Source: Gluconobacter potus
GTDB lineage: Bacteria; Pseudomonadota; Alphaproteobacteria; Acetobacterales; Acetobacteraceae
DNA length: 64,000 nucleotides
Assembly (NCBI RefSeq): GCF_015244705.1
Contig: NZ_JABCQF010000007.1
Coordinates: 86,152-150,151, forward strand
Direction: 5' to 3'
How positions within the stretch are numbered: the stretch's first letter is position 1; each line of letters starts with the position of its first letter. Positions 17,110 through 26,650 of this stretch are shown piece by piece. The position numbers were made by a program, and so were the translations under genes. Under the pieces are notes generated by a model. It saw nothing but the letters and a program-made list of their open reading frames with translations, searched no databases and was not told where the DNA came from.

Positions 17110-18033
17110 TCAGGCCTCCAGATTGCGGGCTACGGCGCGCACCAGAAAGATCGCGACGATATTGGCGATGATGATCGCGACCACACCACCAGCCGAGGCG
17201 CCACCCACGTCGAACTGGAGCAGGGCGCGTGAATAGATCAGATAGGCCAGATTGGTGGAGGCCACGCCGGGACCGCCGGCAGTCGTGACGGAGATTTCCG
17301 CGAAGATCGTCAGCAGGTAGATCGTCTCGATCATGACGACGACGCTGATGGCGCGGCCCAGATGCGGCAGGATGATGTAACGGAAACGGGCGATCGGGCC
17401 GGCGCCGTCCATCCGGGCGGCTTCACGCTGTTCACCGTCAAGCGACTGCACGGCCGTCAGCAGGATGAGGACCGCGAAAGGCAGCCATTCCCAGGCGACG
17501 ATCATCATGACGGTCAGGAGCGGGAACCGCGCCAGCCAGTCGATCGGCGTGAGACCCACAGCCCGCATCATGGCGGAATAGACGCCATAGATCGGGTGCA
17601 GCATCAGGTTCTTCCACAGCAGTGCCGAGACCGTGGGCATGATGAAGAATGGCGAGATGACCATGATGCGGGCAATGCCGCGGCCGAAGAACTCCTGATC
17701 GTACAGAACGGCCAGCAGGGTGCCGCCGCCGACGCTGATAATCAGGACGCCCGCAACCAGTACGAACGTGTTCAGCAGCGAATGCAGGAAATCGGGATCG
17801 GTCAGCAGATACCAGTAATTGTCGATCCCCGCGAAGCCGTGCAGCGTGGGGTCAACGAGGTTGTAGTTCTGCACCGAGTACCACAGCGTCATGACGAGTG
17901 GGACGATCGACCACACCAGAAGAAGCAGGACGGACGGGGAAAGGAGCAGGAGACCTGTCCTTTTCCCGCGTGCCTTCGTCTGGTTCAGGGCAGTCGCTCC
18001 GGCGGGCGGGCTGTGTTCGAGTACGGCCTGCAT
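17110..18033 (-). CDS. Sugar ABC transporter permease (SmoF/MalF-like)
   Basis: A 307-residue permease, the second half of the importer pore. The N-terminal helix (LLLLSPSVLLLLVWSIVPLV) is followed by a periplasmic stretch with the family feature VDPTLHGFAGIDNYWYLL, and then the main transmembrane block. The EAA loop reads REAARMDGAGPIARFRYIILP. The gene lies between the binding-protein gene and the second permease. Same operon and likely same substrate as its neighbours. Confidence 0.86.
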   Translation of the reverse strand: MQAVLEHSPPAGATALNQTKARGKRTGLLLLSPSVLLLLVWSIVPLVMTLWYSVQNYNLVDPTLHGFAGIDNYWYLLTDPDFLHSLLNTFVLVAGVLIISVGGGTLLAVLYDQEFFGRGIARIMVISPFFIMPTVSALLWKNLMLHPIYGVYSAMMRAVGLTPIDWLARFPLLTVMMIVAWEWLPFAVLILLTAVQSLDGEQREAARMDGAGPIARFRYIILPHLGRAISVVVMIETIYLLTIFAEISVTTAGGPGVASTNLAYLIYSRALLQFDVGGASAGGVVAIIIANIVAIFLVRAVARNLEA

Positions 18034-18060
18034 GGTATTCTTAACCTTGATCGGGCGGCG

Positions 18061-19389
18061 TTATCGCGCGCGGCCGGACTGGCGGAGCGCGCGGGTGATC
18101 GAAGCCTGGGCGGAGGTCAGGGCCTGATCGACGGTCATCTGATCGGACAGGGTCGCGGCAACGGTCTGGCCGACCTGCGTGCCGATGGCCTGGAATTCCG
18201 GGATGCCGACGAACTGCGCACCGGTATAGGGACGCGGCTGGGCGGTTGGGCCATTCGGATCAGCCGTCTTGATCGCGTTCAGCACGAAGGACGCGAAGGG
18301 GGCAGCCTTGACGTATTCCGGCGCGGCATAGGTGGAGGCGCGGGTTCCGGCCGGAACAGCGACCCAGCCTTTCTGTGCGGCGACCAGTTTCACGTAATCC
18401 TTGGACGTGGCCCATGTGATGAAGGTCTGGGCATCCGCGCTCTGATGGGAACTGACGGGGACGGCGAGGCTCCAGCTCCACAGCCAGGTCGGGCCTTTGC
18501 CATAAGGGCCTTTGGGGGAGGGTGCGAAACCGACTTTGTCCGCAACCTGCGACTGCTTGGGATCGAACAGCAGCCCGCCTGCGACGGTGGAATCAATCCA
18601 GATGCCGCAATGGCCGCTGGCGAACAGGGCCAGATTTTCGTTGAAGCCGTTGGAAGTCGCGCCCGGAGGACCGTCAGCTTTCAGTGCCGAGACGTACCAG
18701 TTCAGGGTCGCTTTCCAGGCATCGGACGTCATGGTCGGCTTCCAGGACATGTCAAACCACTGAGCGCCGAACGTGTTGGCGAGCGACGAGATATACGCCA
18801 TGTTCTCGCCCCAGCCTGGCTTGCCACGCAGGCAGATGCCGTAGACCTGATTGCCCTTGTCCGTGATCTTGTCGGCGAACTGGCGGATCTGATTGTAGGT
18901 GGGCGTGTCCGGCATCGTCAGACCGGCTTTCTGGAACAGGTCCTTGCGGTAATAGGTCATGACGCTTTCGGCGTAGAACGGCAGGGCATAGAGCTTGCCA
19001 TCCGCCGTCAGGCTGTCGCGGACGGAAGGCAGGATGTCGTTCACGTCATAGGCGGCGTCCGGCTTGATTTCGGTAAGCCAGCCCTGTTTGGCCCAGATCG
19101 GCACTTCGTAGTTGCCGATGGTCACGACGTCGAACTGGCCGGTTTTCATGGCGATATCGGTCGTGACGCGCTGACGCAGGACGTTTTCTTCCAGCGTGAC
19201 CCAGTTCAGGTGAATGTCCGGATGGGCCTTCTCAAACTCCTGGGAAAGCTGCCGCATGACGATCATGTCGCCGTTGTTGACGGTGGCGATCGTCAGGGTT
19301 CCGGCTGCCCCGGCACTGGACAGGGCGGAGCCCGTGAGCAGAAGGGCGAGAGTGCAGATGGCGGTGCGTGTGGCTTTGAGACGGGACAT
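18061..19389 (-). CDS. Periplasmic sugar-alcohol binding protein (SmoE-like)
   Basis: A 442-residue extracellular solute-binding protein, family 1. The signal peptide is residues 1-28 (LALLLTGSALSSAGAAG). The mature part has the ABC-binding-protein pattern LTIATVNNGDMIVMRQL, then FEKAHPDIHLNWV, and PFYAESVMTYYRKDLFQKAG in the middle. It captures the polyol in the periplasm and delivers it to the two permeases. It follows the kinase gene by 77 bases. Likeness to mannitol/sorbitol binding proteins (SmoE) is a family impression; ligand not determined. Confidence 0.86.
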   Translation of the reverse strand: MSRLKATRTAICTLALLLTGSALSSAGAAGTLTIATVNNGDMIVMRQLSQEFEKAHPDIHLNWVTLEENVLRQRVTTDIAMKTGQFDVVTIGNYEVPIWAKQGWLTEIKPDAAYDVNDILPSVRDSLTADGKLYALPFYAESVMTYYRKDLFQKAGLTMPDTPTYNQIRQFADKITDKGNQVYGICLRGKPGWGENMAYISSLANTFGAQWFDMSWKPTMTSDAWKATLNWYVSALKADGPPGATSNGFNENLALFASGHCGIWIDSTVAGGLLFDPKQSQVADKVGFAPSPKGPYGKGPTWLWSWSLAVPVSSHQSADAQTFITWATSKDYVKLVAAQKGWVAVPAGTRASTYAAPEYVKAAPFASFVLNAIKTADPNGPTAQPRPYTGAQFVGIPEFQAIGTQVGQTVAATLSDQMTVDQALTSAQASITRALRQSGRAR

Positions 19390-19466
19390 GGAGATCGGCC
19401 TCTGGAAAGGGATGGTGATGCGTTTCGGTGGGCGGGAATGGCAGAACGGGTCGGACGGTTGGGCCG

Positions 19467-21113
19467 TCAGGCGGTGTTCTCCTTTTCCAGAACGTCACGC
19501 ATCTGCTGACGCCAGGTGAGCTGCTGCGAGAGCATGTCGTGCGTGATGCTGCGCTTGGCGGCGTGATACGCAGCGAGGCGCGGGTCGGGGACGATCTTGT
19601 CTCCCGCGTGGCTCATCTGCGCCATGGCCTGTCGCAGATCGGTATATGTTCCGCTCGCGACAGCGCCCAGGATGGCGGCGCCTAGCAGGACGGAATCCGG
19701 CTCCGCGGGGAGCAGGATGCGGCATCCGGTAGCGTTGGCATGTTCGCGCAGGAAGACGGGGTTCTTAGTGCTGCCACCGGTCGCGAAAATCGTGTCGATC
19801 CGGTAGCCCTGCGCGTTGAGGGCCTCGATAATGTCCTTCGTGCCGTAGGCAAGGCCCTGTAAGGTGGCGAGGTACAATCGTGCCAGATCATCGACCGTGT
19901 CGGACAATCTGAGGCCACTGATCATGCCGGTCAGGTCAGGATCGGCATGGGGGGAACGGTTTCCATGGAAATCCGGAAGCACGTGCAGGTCGGCCGTGAT
20001 CGTCCCCGGCAGGCTGCCGCGTTCCAGAGATTCGATCCGTGTGTTCAGAAGGGCGTAGACGCTGGTTTCCGTGTCTTTGGCTTCCTGTCTGAGGACGGAG
20101 CCAAAGGTATGGCTGGAAATAACGAAGTCGATCAGCGCGCCCGTAGCGGACTGGCCTGCTTCGTTCAGCCACATCTCAGGGACCATGGCGTTCCAGTAGG
20201 GGCCCCAGACACCGGGCACGAAACGCGCGTCTTTCGACACGGCCATGTGACAGCTCGACGTCCCGCAGATCAGCGATATTGAGCGCTCAAGTTGATCGTC
20301 CGAGAGAGAGCCTTCGGTGTTCAACCCGAACAGACCGATGCCACCGGCATGGGCGTCAATGGCGGAAACACCCACGGGGATACCAGGTGGCAGTCCCATT
20401 TCCGCAGCCGCTTGAGCGTTCAAGCCGCCATCGACAAGACCGCCGAGGGCGCGAATGTCGTTCCCTATGCGGCTGAAGCCGTTGCGTGCGAGGTCTTCAA
20501 GTCCAATGGACTGGAAATATCCTTCGTCCCAGCGGTTTTCGTGAGCGAGATAGGTCCATTTGCAGGCTGTCGAACAGGCGGAACGTGACAGCGAACCTGT
20601 GGCCCGCCATGTCAGGAAATCTGGGAGATCGAAGAAATGGGCTGCCTGCTCATAGATTTTCGGAAGATGGCGCTTCAGCCAGAGCAGCTTCGGCGTTTCC
20701 ATTTCCGGGGAAATCGTTCCGCCGACATAGCGCAGCACGTCCTGGTCACTGCTGTTGATTTCGCGCGTTTCTTCAAGGGCGCGGTGGTCCGCCCAGAGAA
20801 TGATATCCTGTCCCGGTGCGCCGTCGGGATCTACCGAGAGACCCTGACCATCGCCGCCAACGACGACGAGGGAACAGGTCGCATCGAAACCGATGCCAAT
20901 GACCTGTCCGGGTTCGTCAAGCATTTCCAGAGCGCTGCGGGTCGCCTCGCAGATGGCAGTCCAGATATCCTGCGAGGATTGCTGGGCATAACCGGGACGC
21001 GGCGTCCATGTCTGGATCGGCCGGACGCATGAGGCCTTTTTGTCTCCCTCAAGTGTGAAGAGACCCGCCCGGGCACTGCCTGTTCCAACATCAATTCCCA
21101 GAACCAGATCCAT
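19467..21113 (-). CDS. FGGY-family carbohydrate kinase (D-ribulokinase type)
   Basis: A 548-residue sugar kinase that phosphorylates a ketose with ATP. The start at ATG 21113 places the family N-terminus LGIDVGTGSARAGLF at residues 4-18; the frame upstream of it is not needed. Further motifs are WADHRALEE, the metal/catalytic region SAIDAHAGGIG (about 270) and FATGGSTKNPVFLREHAN near 440, the FGGY C-terminal signature region. It belongs to the ribulokinase/ribitol-kinase branch. As first gene of the polyol operon it probably traps the ketose made by the SDR enzyme, feeding the pentose phosphate pathway. Confidence 0.82.
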   Translation of the reverse strand: MDLVLGIDVGTGSARAGLFTLEGDKKASCVRPIQTWTPRPGYAQQSSQDIWTAICEATRSALEMLDEPGQVIGIGFDATCSLVVVGGDGQGLSVDPDGAPGQDIILWADHRALEETREINSSDQDVLRYVGGTISPEMETPKLLWLKRHLPKIYEQAAHFFDLPDFLTWRATGSLSRSACSTACKWTYLAHENRWDEGYFQSIGLEDLARNGFSRIGNDIRALGGLVDGGLNAQAAAEMGLPPGIPVGVSAIDAHAGGIGLFGLNTEGSLSDDQLERSISLICGTSSCHMAVSKDARFVPGVWGPYWNAMVPEMWLNEAGQSATGALIDFVISSHTFGSVLRQEAKDTETSVYALLNTRIESLERGSLPGTITADLHVLPDFHGNRSPHADPDLTGMISGLRLSDTVDDLARLYLATLQGLAYGTKDIIEALNAQGYRIDTIFATGGSTKNPVFLREHANATGCRILLPAEPDSVLLGAAILGAVASGTYTDLRQAMAQMSHAGDKIVPDPRLAAYHAAKRSITHDMLSQQLTWRQQMRDVLEKENTA

Positions 21114-21190
21114 AGAATCACACCCAGATCTCAAAAAATACAGACAGGACATGAGAGAAAAACACGCCCTGATTCAGCCTAACGTTTGTT

Positions 21191-21207
21191 TGTGATAGAA
21201 TATCACA
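21191..21207. promoter_or_regulatory. Palindromic operator candidate in the polyol/gno divergent region
   Basis: TGTGATAGAATATCACA is a perfect inverted repeat (7-3-7). It lies 78 bases upstream of the kinase start and 192 bases upstream of gno, so a regulator bound here could act on both divergent units. No regulator gene is adjacent in the window. Confidence 0.55.
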
Positions 21208-21398
21208 TTATATCGGCACAAAATACCGTAATTTGTGTTACATATAACTTTCAGACTGTCCAGAAGGGGGATGGAAATTTTTTCTGATAAAAGTTTATTG
21301 ACGATGTGAGAGCACGTGGTGCGCACGCGGACTTGTGGATCCCAGGCGGGTTCAGGCTGCTAGGAAGAGCAGAACCGTGATTTCGAAGGCTGACCGAT

Positions 21399-22169
21399 AT
21401 GTCCCATCCCGATCTTTTTTCACTCTCCGGTTCGCGCGCCCTTGTGACAGGTGCGTCACGGGGAATTGGCCTGACTCTCGCAAAGGGGCTGGCGCGTTAC
21501 GGGGCGGAAGTCGTCCTGAATGGCCGAGACGCTGAAAGTCTGAAGGCCGCGCAGTCCGAATTGGAGGCAGAAGGGTTAAAAGCCAGTACGGCGGTTTTCG
21601 ACGTGACGGATCAGGATGCGGTGATTGAGGGGGTCGCGGCGATTGAGCAGCGTAGGGGGCCGATCGATATCCTGATCAATAATGCCGGGATACAGCGCCG
21701 CGCACCTTTGGAGGAATTTCAGCGCAAGGACTGGGATGATCTGATGTCAACCAATGTCAACGCGGTTTTCTTCGTCGGGCAGGCGGTGGCGCGGCACATG
21801 ATTCCGCGCGGACGGGGCAAGATCGTCAATATCTGTTCCGTCCAGAGTGAGCTCGCCCGCCCGGGAATTGCGCCCTATACGGCGAGCAAGGGAGCGGTCA
21901 AAAACCTAACAAAAGGCATGGCGACGGACTGGGCCAGGCACGGGCTTCAGATCAACGGGTTGGCGCCAGGATATTTTGCCACGGAAATGAATGAAAAGCT
22001 CGTGGCGGATGCAGAGTTCACGGATTGGCTGTGCAAACGCACGCCGGCAGGGCGATGGGGACGGGTCGAGGAACTGGTCGGGGCAGCAGTCTTCCTGTCT
22101 TCCACGGCTTCAAGCTTCGTTAACGGACAGGTGCTGATGGTTGATGGCGGGATTACCGTATCGTTGTAG
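21399..22169 (+). CDS. gno: Gluconate 5-dehydrogenase
   Basis: A 256-residue SDR enzyme that reversibly converts D-gluconate to 5-keto-D-gluconate with NADP(H) in the cytosol. Seen are TGASRGIG (17-24), NNAGIQRR, the catalytic Ser in ICSVQSELARPG and YTASK, and the C-terminus MVDGGITVSL. The sequence, from MSHPDLFSLSG onwards, matches my recall of the Gluconobacter oxydans enzyme (GOX2187) with few differences. This is the main evidence for the genus. The gluconate permease follows by 130 bases. It is divergent to the polyol operon. Confidence 0.92.
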   Translation: MSHPDLFSLSGSRALVTGASRGIGLTLAKGLARYGAEVVLNGRDAESLKAAQSELEAEGLKASTAVFDVTDQDAVIEGVAAIEQRRGPIDILINNAGIQRRAPLEEFQRKDWDDLMSTNVNAVFFVGQAVARHMIPRGRGKIVNICSVQSELARPGIAPYTASKGAVKNLTKGMATDWARHGLQINGLAPGYFATEMNEKLVADAEFTDWLCKRTPAGRWGRVEELVGAAVFLSSTASSFVNGQVLMVDGGITVSL

Positions 22170-22299
22170 TCTTTCTGCGGCTGACTCTGTTTCAATTTAT
22201 CAGAACTGTGTTAGGGGCACTGTCTATCGGGTTTGTGATGGAATGGTTTTCGTTAAGATGGCCTCTTCTGTCGGGATGCCACAGGAAAGTTGACACCGG

Positions 22300-23643
22300 A
22301 TGAACTCCATCTTTGCCATCTCGCTTGCGACTGCGGCCATTGCGGCGGTTGTCATCCTTATTGCCCGTTTCCGGATCAATCCGTTCATCGTCCTCTTTTC
22401 GATCTCGATCCTGCTGGCCCTTATTGCTGGCATGCCTGCTGACAAGGTGGTGGGGTCGTTCGAGGCGGGGGCAGGACATGTGCTGGGGCATGTCGGAACT
22501 GTCATTGCGCTTGGCACCATGCTTGGGAAAATGCTGGCGGAGTCCGGTGGCGCCGATCGTATCGTCCTGACGATCTCGACCCTTTCGGGCCGTCGGCATG
22601 TCGACTGGGCCATGATGCTGATCGGCCTTCTGGTCGGCCTTCCCGTATTTTTCGAAGTCGGCTTTGTGCTTCTGATTCCGCTGGCGTTTGTTCTGGCGGA
22701 TCGGACGCAGACGCCTTTACTGCGTGTCGCTCTTCCCATGGGGGCTGCGCTGTCCATCACGCATGCCCTTATTCCCCCGCATCCGGCTGCGCTTCTGGCG
22801 CTGAGCGCCTATCATGCGGATATCGGGAAGACCATTCTGCTTGGCATTGCGATTGGAACGCCGATTGCGGTGATTGCCGGGCCAGTCTTCGGGCGGTTTG
22901 CTTCAGCAAGAGTAATCCCCGAAGGGGTCAATCCGCTGGCGAAGCAATTCGTGAGCAGCAAGCCGCCGGAAGATCTTCCGGGGTTTGGCATCACGGTCTT
23001 CACAGTGCTGTCTCCCGTGATCCTGATGCTGGCCGGTTCAATGGCAGATCGCGTTGCCGCGCCTCATACAACCTTCAGTAATATTCTGCATTTCATTGGT
23101 AATACGGATATCGCTCTTCTGCTGGCGACGGTCCTGTCATTTTATGTCCTGGGTCACGCACGGGGTTTTTCGCGAGAGACCGTTCTGCGATTTACAAATG
23201 AGTGCCTGGGGCCGACCGCCCTGATCATGCTCCTCTTAGGGGCAGGGGGTGGTTTCGGGCGTGTTCTCGTGGATAGCGGAGTTTCACGATCCATCACGGA
23301 TACGGCACTTGGCGCTCATGTCCCTCTGCTGGTTCTGGCCTGGATGCTCGCTGCCATTGTGCGTGTTGCGTGTGGCTCTTCAACCGTTGCGATGGCAACG
23401 GCATCAGGGATTGTAGCACCCATTCTTGCGCGTTCAACGGGCGTTTCGGCTGAGTTAATGGTCCTGGTGACGGGAGCAGGTTCGGTCGCTTTCGGGCCAA
23501 TGAACGACGCGGGATTCTGGCAGTTGAAGGAATATCTCGGCCTGACGGTTCCGCAGACTCTCAAGACGTGGTCCGTTCTGGAAACACTGATCGCAGTCTG
23601 CGGCCTCGTCTTCTGCATGATTGCTTCGATATTCGTTCATTAA
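22300..23643 (+). CDS. gntP: Gluconate permease, GntP family
   Basis: A 447-residue inner-membrane transporter with about 12-14 hydrophobic helices, a proton symporter for gluconate or related sugar acids. The family pattern is visible: NPFIVLFSISILLALIAG, then GHVGTVIALGTMLGKMLAESGGADR, GLPVFFEVGFVLLIP, and the late SSTVAMATASGIV. Its position directly behind gluconate 5-dehydrogenase supports gluconate as substrate; the pair is also adjacent in G. oxydans. Start ATG 22300 gives the expected length. Confidence 0.88.
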   Translation: MNSIFAISLATAAIAAVVILIARFRINPFIVLFSISILLALIAGMPADKVVGSFEAGAGHVLGHVGTVIALGTMLGKMLAESGGADRIVLTISTLSGRRHVDWAMMLIGLLVGLPVFFEVGFVLLIPLAFVLADRTQTPLLRVALPMGAALSITHALIPPHPAALLALSAYHADIGKTILLGIAIGTPIAVIAGPVFGRFASARVIPEGVNPLAKQFVSSKPPEDLPGFGITVFTVLSPVILMLAGSMADRVAAPHTTFSNILHFIGNTDIALLLATVLSFYVLGHARGFSRETVLRFTNECLGPTALIMLLLGAGGGFGRVLVDSGVSRSITDTALGAHVPLLVLAWMLAAIVRVACGSSTVAMATASGIVAPILARSTGVSAELMVLVTGAGSVAFGPMNDAGFWQLKEYLGLTVPQTLKTWSVLETLIAVCGLVFCMIASIFVH

Positions 23644-23719
23644 GTTCTCCCGCCCTGTTCGGGCTATCAAACTGATGGACGGATCAGCATGTTGTTTTGC
23701 TTCAGACCGGAGCGAGACT

Positions 23720-24313
23720 TTACGATAATCTTTCGAAATGCCGGATGATCCACGAAATTTCGTAAAGAAGGCCGAGGCTTACAAACCCGATATGAAACCG
23801 GCGATCAGTCGAGATGATCGCAATACCGCACAGGACAAGATAGATTGGGATACGGAACCAGTATTCAATTGAAAACAGGGCATAATGCGCGGGACCTTTT
23901 ATAATCGTATCAAACAGATCGAAGATGACTGTCAGTGCAAAAAAGGAGAAGAACCATTTCCTCCTGGAAATAAAGAAGTCTTCATATCCCGTGTAATCGC
24001 TGATGGATTCAGGAAACAGAAAAGCACTCAGGAAAAATAGTATGATCGCGTAGAGCAGCAGGAACAGGTAGGTTTCAAATGTCCAGGCTGGTAATTCGAT
24101 CAGCCACAACTCCCACCACCAGAAATGCATCAGCATCAGGAGCAGTGTCAGAACCCAGCCGATGTGAACGGGATAGATCCGCGTCTGGTTGGGGTGTTGA
24201 ATAATCCGCACGAGGCCTGTCAGGAGGCGTGTTACGCTTAGACCAACCACCATGCCCATGATTATCCGCACATGCTGGAAAATATCGGGAGGCGTCAACG
24301 GATGCGGAACCAC
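23720..24313 (-). CDS. Hypothetical membrane protein (six helices)
   Basis: A 197-residue protein I cannot assign to a named family. It has about six hydrophobic segments: 14-32 (VRIIMGMVVGLSVTRLLTG), 48-66, 75-98 (a very aromatic LYAIILFFLSAFLF), 118-136, 150-165 and 172-188. Charged loops include ISRRKWFF. It is convergent to gntP with a 76-base gap and is followed upstream by a long gene-poor stretch. Codon use and the clean frame support a real gene. Location is the inner membrane; role unknown. Confidence 0.6.
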   Translation of the reverse strand: MVPHPLTPPDIFQHVRIIMGMVVGLSVTRLLTGLVRIIQHPNQTRIYPVHIGWVLTLLLMLMHFWWWELWLIELPAWTFETYLFLLLYAIILFFLSAFLFPESISDYTGYEDFFISRRKWFFSFFALTVIFDLFDTIIKGPAHYALFSIEYWFRIPIYLVLCGIAIISTDRRFHIGFVSLGLLYEISWIIRHFERLS

Positions 24314-25136
24314 GATCAGCTTGCTCCGTGTGAATTTTCTTCAACCGTTTTCGTTACAGGGAAGAGCATTGATGATTTTCCGTCCATTCTTGCCAAAAAA
24401 GCAAGTCCCGCGCTGTTATCCGCCGTGACAGATCACTGATCTAGTCTCCACATAATGCAGAACGAAAGACCGTCATCTGGTTCTGCGAGGTGTAGATCCG
24501 GGATAAGTGCCCCGGTGAGAGGGATACCCTTGAGATATTCCCAATAGTAATAATAGAATACTTCAGTGATATTCTTGTCTAAAAAGATAAATGCCATATA
24601 TACTGAAGTATTTACCACTATATTGGAATAATAATTGAATTTTATCGAGGTATATGCAGCGGCATGATTCGCTTTTACTATAGAAAATCCTTAAAAATAA
24701 TACTAGTATATTCCCTGCGCTGAGAAAATGACAGGTCTTCGATAACAGCCAGCGGTTCACTATCGGGACTCTCTGCAAGGAGGTGCCAGAAGGTTACGTT
24801 TTCCGCTCACTCAGGACCGGGTAAAGGAAATACCGGTATCCTGATTTTTGTCGTTTAAGGCCGTGGAACGGAAGGCTGCCTGCCGCATACTGTTCATGGA
24901 GTCTGTCCCAGTTCCAGATCTGAAAACGACCATCGTATGGTCATCAAATATCCGGGGTGGAACGTCGCCCTTGAGATGCCCAGTGTTCACAACATTCGCC
25001 TTTGTGCGACGTGTCTTCTTGCCGAACTCGCCCGTCTTGGGAAGTGAAAAACTGGCCGAGCGTTCTGCCGAGTCCGGCGCAGGATTTCAGGGGCTCAGCA
25101 CCTGGAAATATTGGTATGTGGGAAGGCGGCAGGTCT
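24314..25136. other. Gene-poor stretch, partly AT-rich
   Basis: I see no convincing gene here apart from the phage-gene remnant listed separately. Bases 24540-24720 are strikingly AT-rich compared with the flanks. Short open frames in it are low-complexity (runs of Tyr and Ile) and lack ribosome sites. The stretch looks like decayed accessory DNA. Confidence 0.5.
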
Positions 25137-25177
25137 CTATCGGCCGCGTGAAACCAATCCGTCGATTTTGTTGGCAA
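24944..25177 (-). pseudogene. Degenerate fragment related to the phage gene at 62917-63537
   Basis: On the minus strand bases 25048-25092 align with 63483-63527 at 40 of 45 positions by eye. In protein this gives EPLKSCAGLGRTLGQFFTSQ against AALKSRAGLGETIRQFSTPK of the phage gene. Downstream of this N-terminal piece the likeness stops and the frame runs into unrelated residues, so only the first 30 or so codons survive. As at the phage locus, a small helical ORF precedes it. It is probably the trace of a second, related prophage or of an old duplication. Confidence 0.5.
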
Positions 25178-25280
25178 GCGCTGTAATCATGTGCGTGCCC
25201 TCATTCGGTTTGTCTGACTTGTCGGCGGCAATATTGAGGCGCTCTTCTTTATTTTGAAGCTCGGTTATTAACTCGTGCAT
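25137..25280 (-). CDS. Small helical ORF preceding the phage-gene remnant
   Basis: A 47-residue ORF (ATG 25280) rich in Glu, Lys and Asn with a heptad-like helix HELITELQNKEERLNIAA. It is not homologous to anything I recognise. Its end overlaps the degenerate gene fragment, mirroring the order at 63.5-63.9 kb where a small acidic helical protein precedes the intact copy. It may be a remnant rather than a working gene. Confidence 0.3.
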   Translation of the reverse strand: MHELITELQNKEERLNIAADKSDKPNEGTHMITALANKIDGLVSRGR

Positions 25281-25556
25281 CTCTGAACCAATACCGTCTC
25301 CTCATCCTCAACGTCGCTTTCCAAAATCCCATTTTGAGAATCGGACCCTCCAGCTCAACATGCTTTCAAACATGCAATATCGATGCGCTATCAGCAGTTT
25401 CAGGCAAGACAGAAAGCGGCCATTTGAAACAATATTTTCTTCGTATGAAAGGGGCTGTGCAGGTAGCAGGGACTGAACTATCTGGCTCGAATTCTCATGG
25501 ATCTGATCTGGCGGGGCGGAAGGGGTCTGCCTGCTGGACGGCTGGATTTTCTGGAT

Positions 25557-26171
25557 ATGACCTCACCATATGGACCCGGGCTTCGTCACTCGCACGCAGA
25601 AGACATCTACGCCTTTCTGATCGGCTGTTCCTTGATTGTTATGGGACTCATGTACCTGCACAAGGCCGGGCTCGTGACCGGAGGCGTGGCCGGCATTGCC
25701 CTGCTGCTCTCATATGTCGTTCCCATGACCCCCGGGAATCTGTTTACGGTCATTAACATACCGTTTCTCCTGTTCGCCATTCGCGCTATGGGCGCGCGCT
25801 TTGCCATTAAAACGACAATCGCCAGTTTCGGGATTACAGCCCTCGCAGGTGTCATCCCGAATGTCATGGCACTCTCTTACGTCCACCCCCTGTTCGCCGC
25901 GATATTCGGTGGAACCGTCATCGGGATGGGGATTCTCTCCCTTGCACGCCATCAGGCCGGTGTAGGTGGAACAGGCGTTATCACGCTCTGGCTCCAGAAA
26001 AGTCGGGGAATCAATGCAGGCCGCGTTCAGATCATGATTGATACAGCCATTCTGACACTGTCCACATTTTTCCTGCCATGGGAAAAAGTCCTGCTGTCAG
26101 CCGTAAGCGCCTTTGCAATGAGTGGTGTCCTGATTGTATTCCACCGGCCTGGGCGCTACATCGGGCATTAA
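25557..26171 (+). CDS. YitT-family membrane protein
   Basis: A 204-residue inner-membrane protein of the YitT/DUF161 family. It has five or six helices and the family glycine pattern GLVTGGVAGIALLLSY, then the repeat-like GTVIGMGILSLARHQAGVGGTG in the middle. The ATG at 25557 is preferred; the frame opens 60 bases earlier, but the added residues are not membrane-like. Members typically carry a C-terminal DUF2179 domain, which this one lacks, so it is the short form. It stands alone; substrate unknown. Confidence 0.75.
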   Translation: MTSPYGPGLRHSHAEDIYAFLIGCSLIVMGLMYLHKAGLVTGGVAGIALLLSYVVPMTPGNLFTVINIPFLLFAIRAMGARFAIKTTIASFGITALAGVIPNVMALSYVHPLFAAIFGGTVIGMGILSLARHQAGVGGTGVITLWLQKSRGINAGRVQIMIDTAILTLSTFFLPWEKVLLSAVSAFAMSGVLIVFHRPGRYIGH

Positions 26172-26408
26172 ACGCAGGCAAATCCATTTCCTTCTGTCAG
26201 TTTGCTACGCTCCCGGTATAGGCCCGGACGGCTGGGGGTGAACAACGAGAAGTGGAACGGAGCAGGACCTCAACCCTCTGCTCCTGGAGTGCCGCCTCAG
26301 CACGATATGGAGCCACGCAAAGAGGCCGCCCGCTTTTCTTTTTTTCCTGACCGAACCTTGTTTGCCGAGTGGTTTTACAGTGTCTCACCACTTTGACGGG
26401 AGCCGACC

Positions 26409-26573
26409 ATGACCGTTGAGAGCAACCAGTTTATTCGCGCATCGTGGATCAAGGCCAGTGAATTGCCGAACCCGTGTCCGCCCCGCCCTCCCATTCCGCC
26501 AGCACCCAATCCTTATCCTCCGCCGGGTGGTAATCCGCCTCCCATGGAGGAACCACCCAATCTGGTGAACTGA
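26409..26573 (+). CDS. Small proline-rich protein (54 aa)
   Basis: GGGAG six bases before the ATG supports translation. The first 20 residues are ordinary; the rest is dominated by proline and glycine (PPRPPIPPAPNPYPPPGG). There is no signal peptide or membrane segment. A second good ribosome site (AGGGAG) just after it precedes a mere 16-codon ORF (26586-26636). The gene ends 77 bases before the tRNA fragment and so lies on the host side of the inferred integration site. Function unknown. Confidence 0.45.
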   Translation: MTVESNQFIRASWIKASELPNPCPPRPPIPPAPNPYPPPGGNPPPMEEPPNLVN

Positions 26574-26650
26574 AAAGGGAGTCTGATGACTTTCGTCACC
26601 CTCAGAGCTGGCCAAGCCCACAGACTACCACGATGACGGTCCGGATCGAG

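Noticed and set aside
17362..19509. 715-residue plus-strand open frame across the transporter genes
   Set aside because: Runs antisense through two genuine genes (permease and binding protein) and the gap between; composition is typical of antisense GC-rich DNA.
24433..24778. Two short minus-strand open frames in AT-rich DNA
   Set aside because: Low-complexity, no ribosome site, mutual overlap, nothing recognisable.
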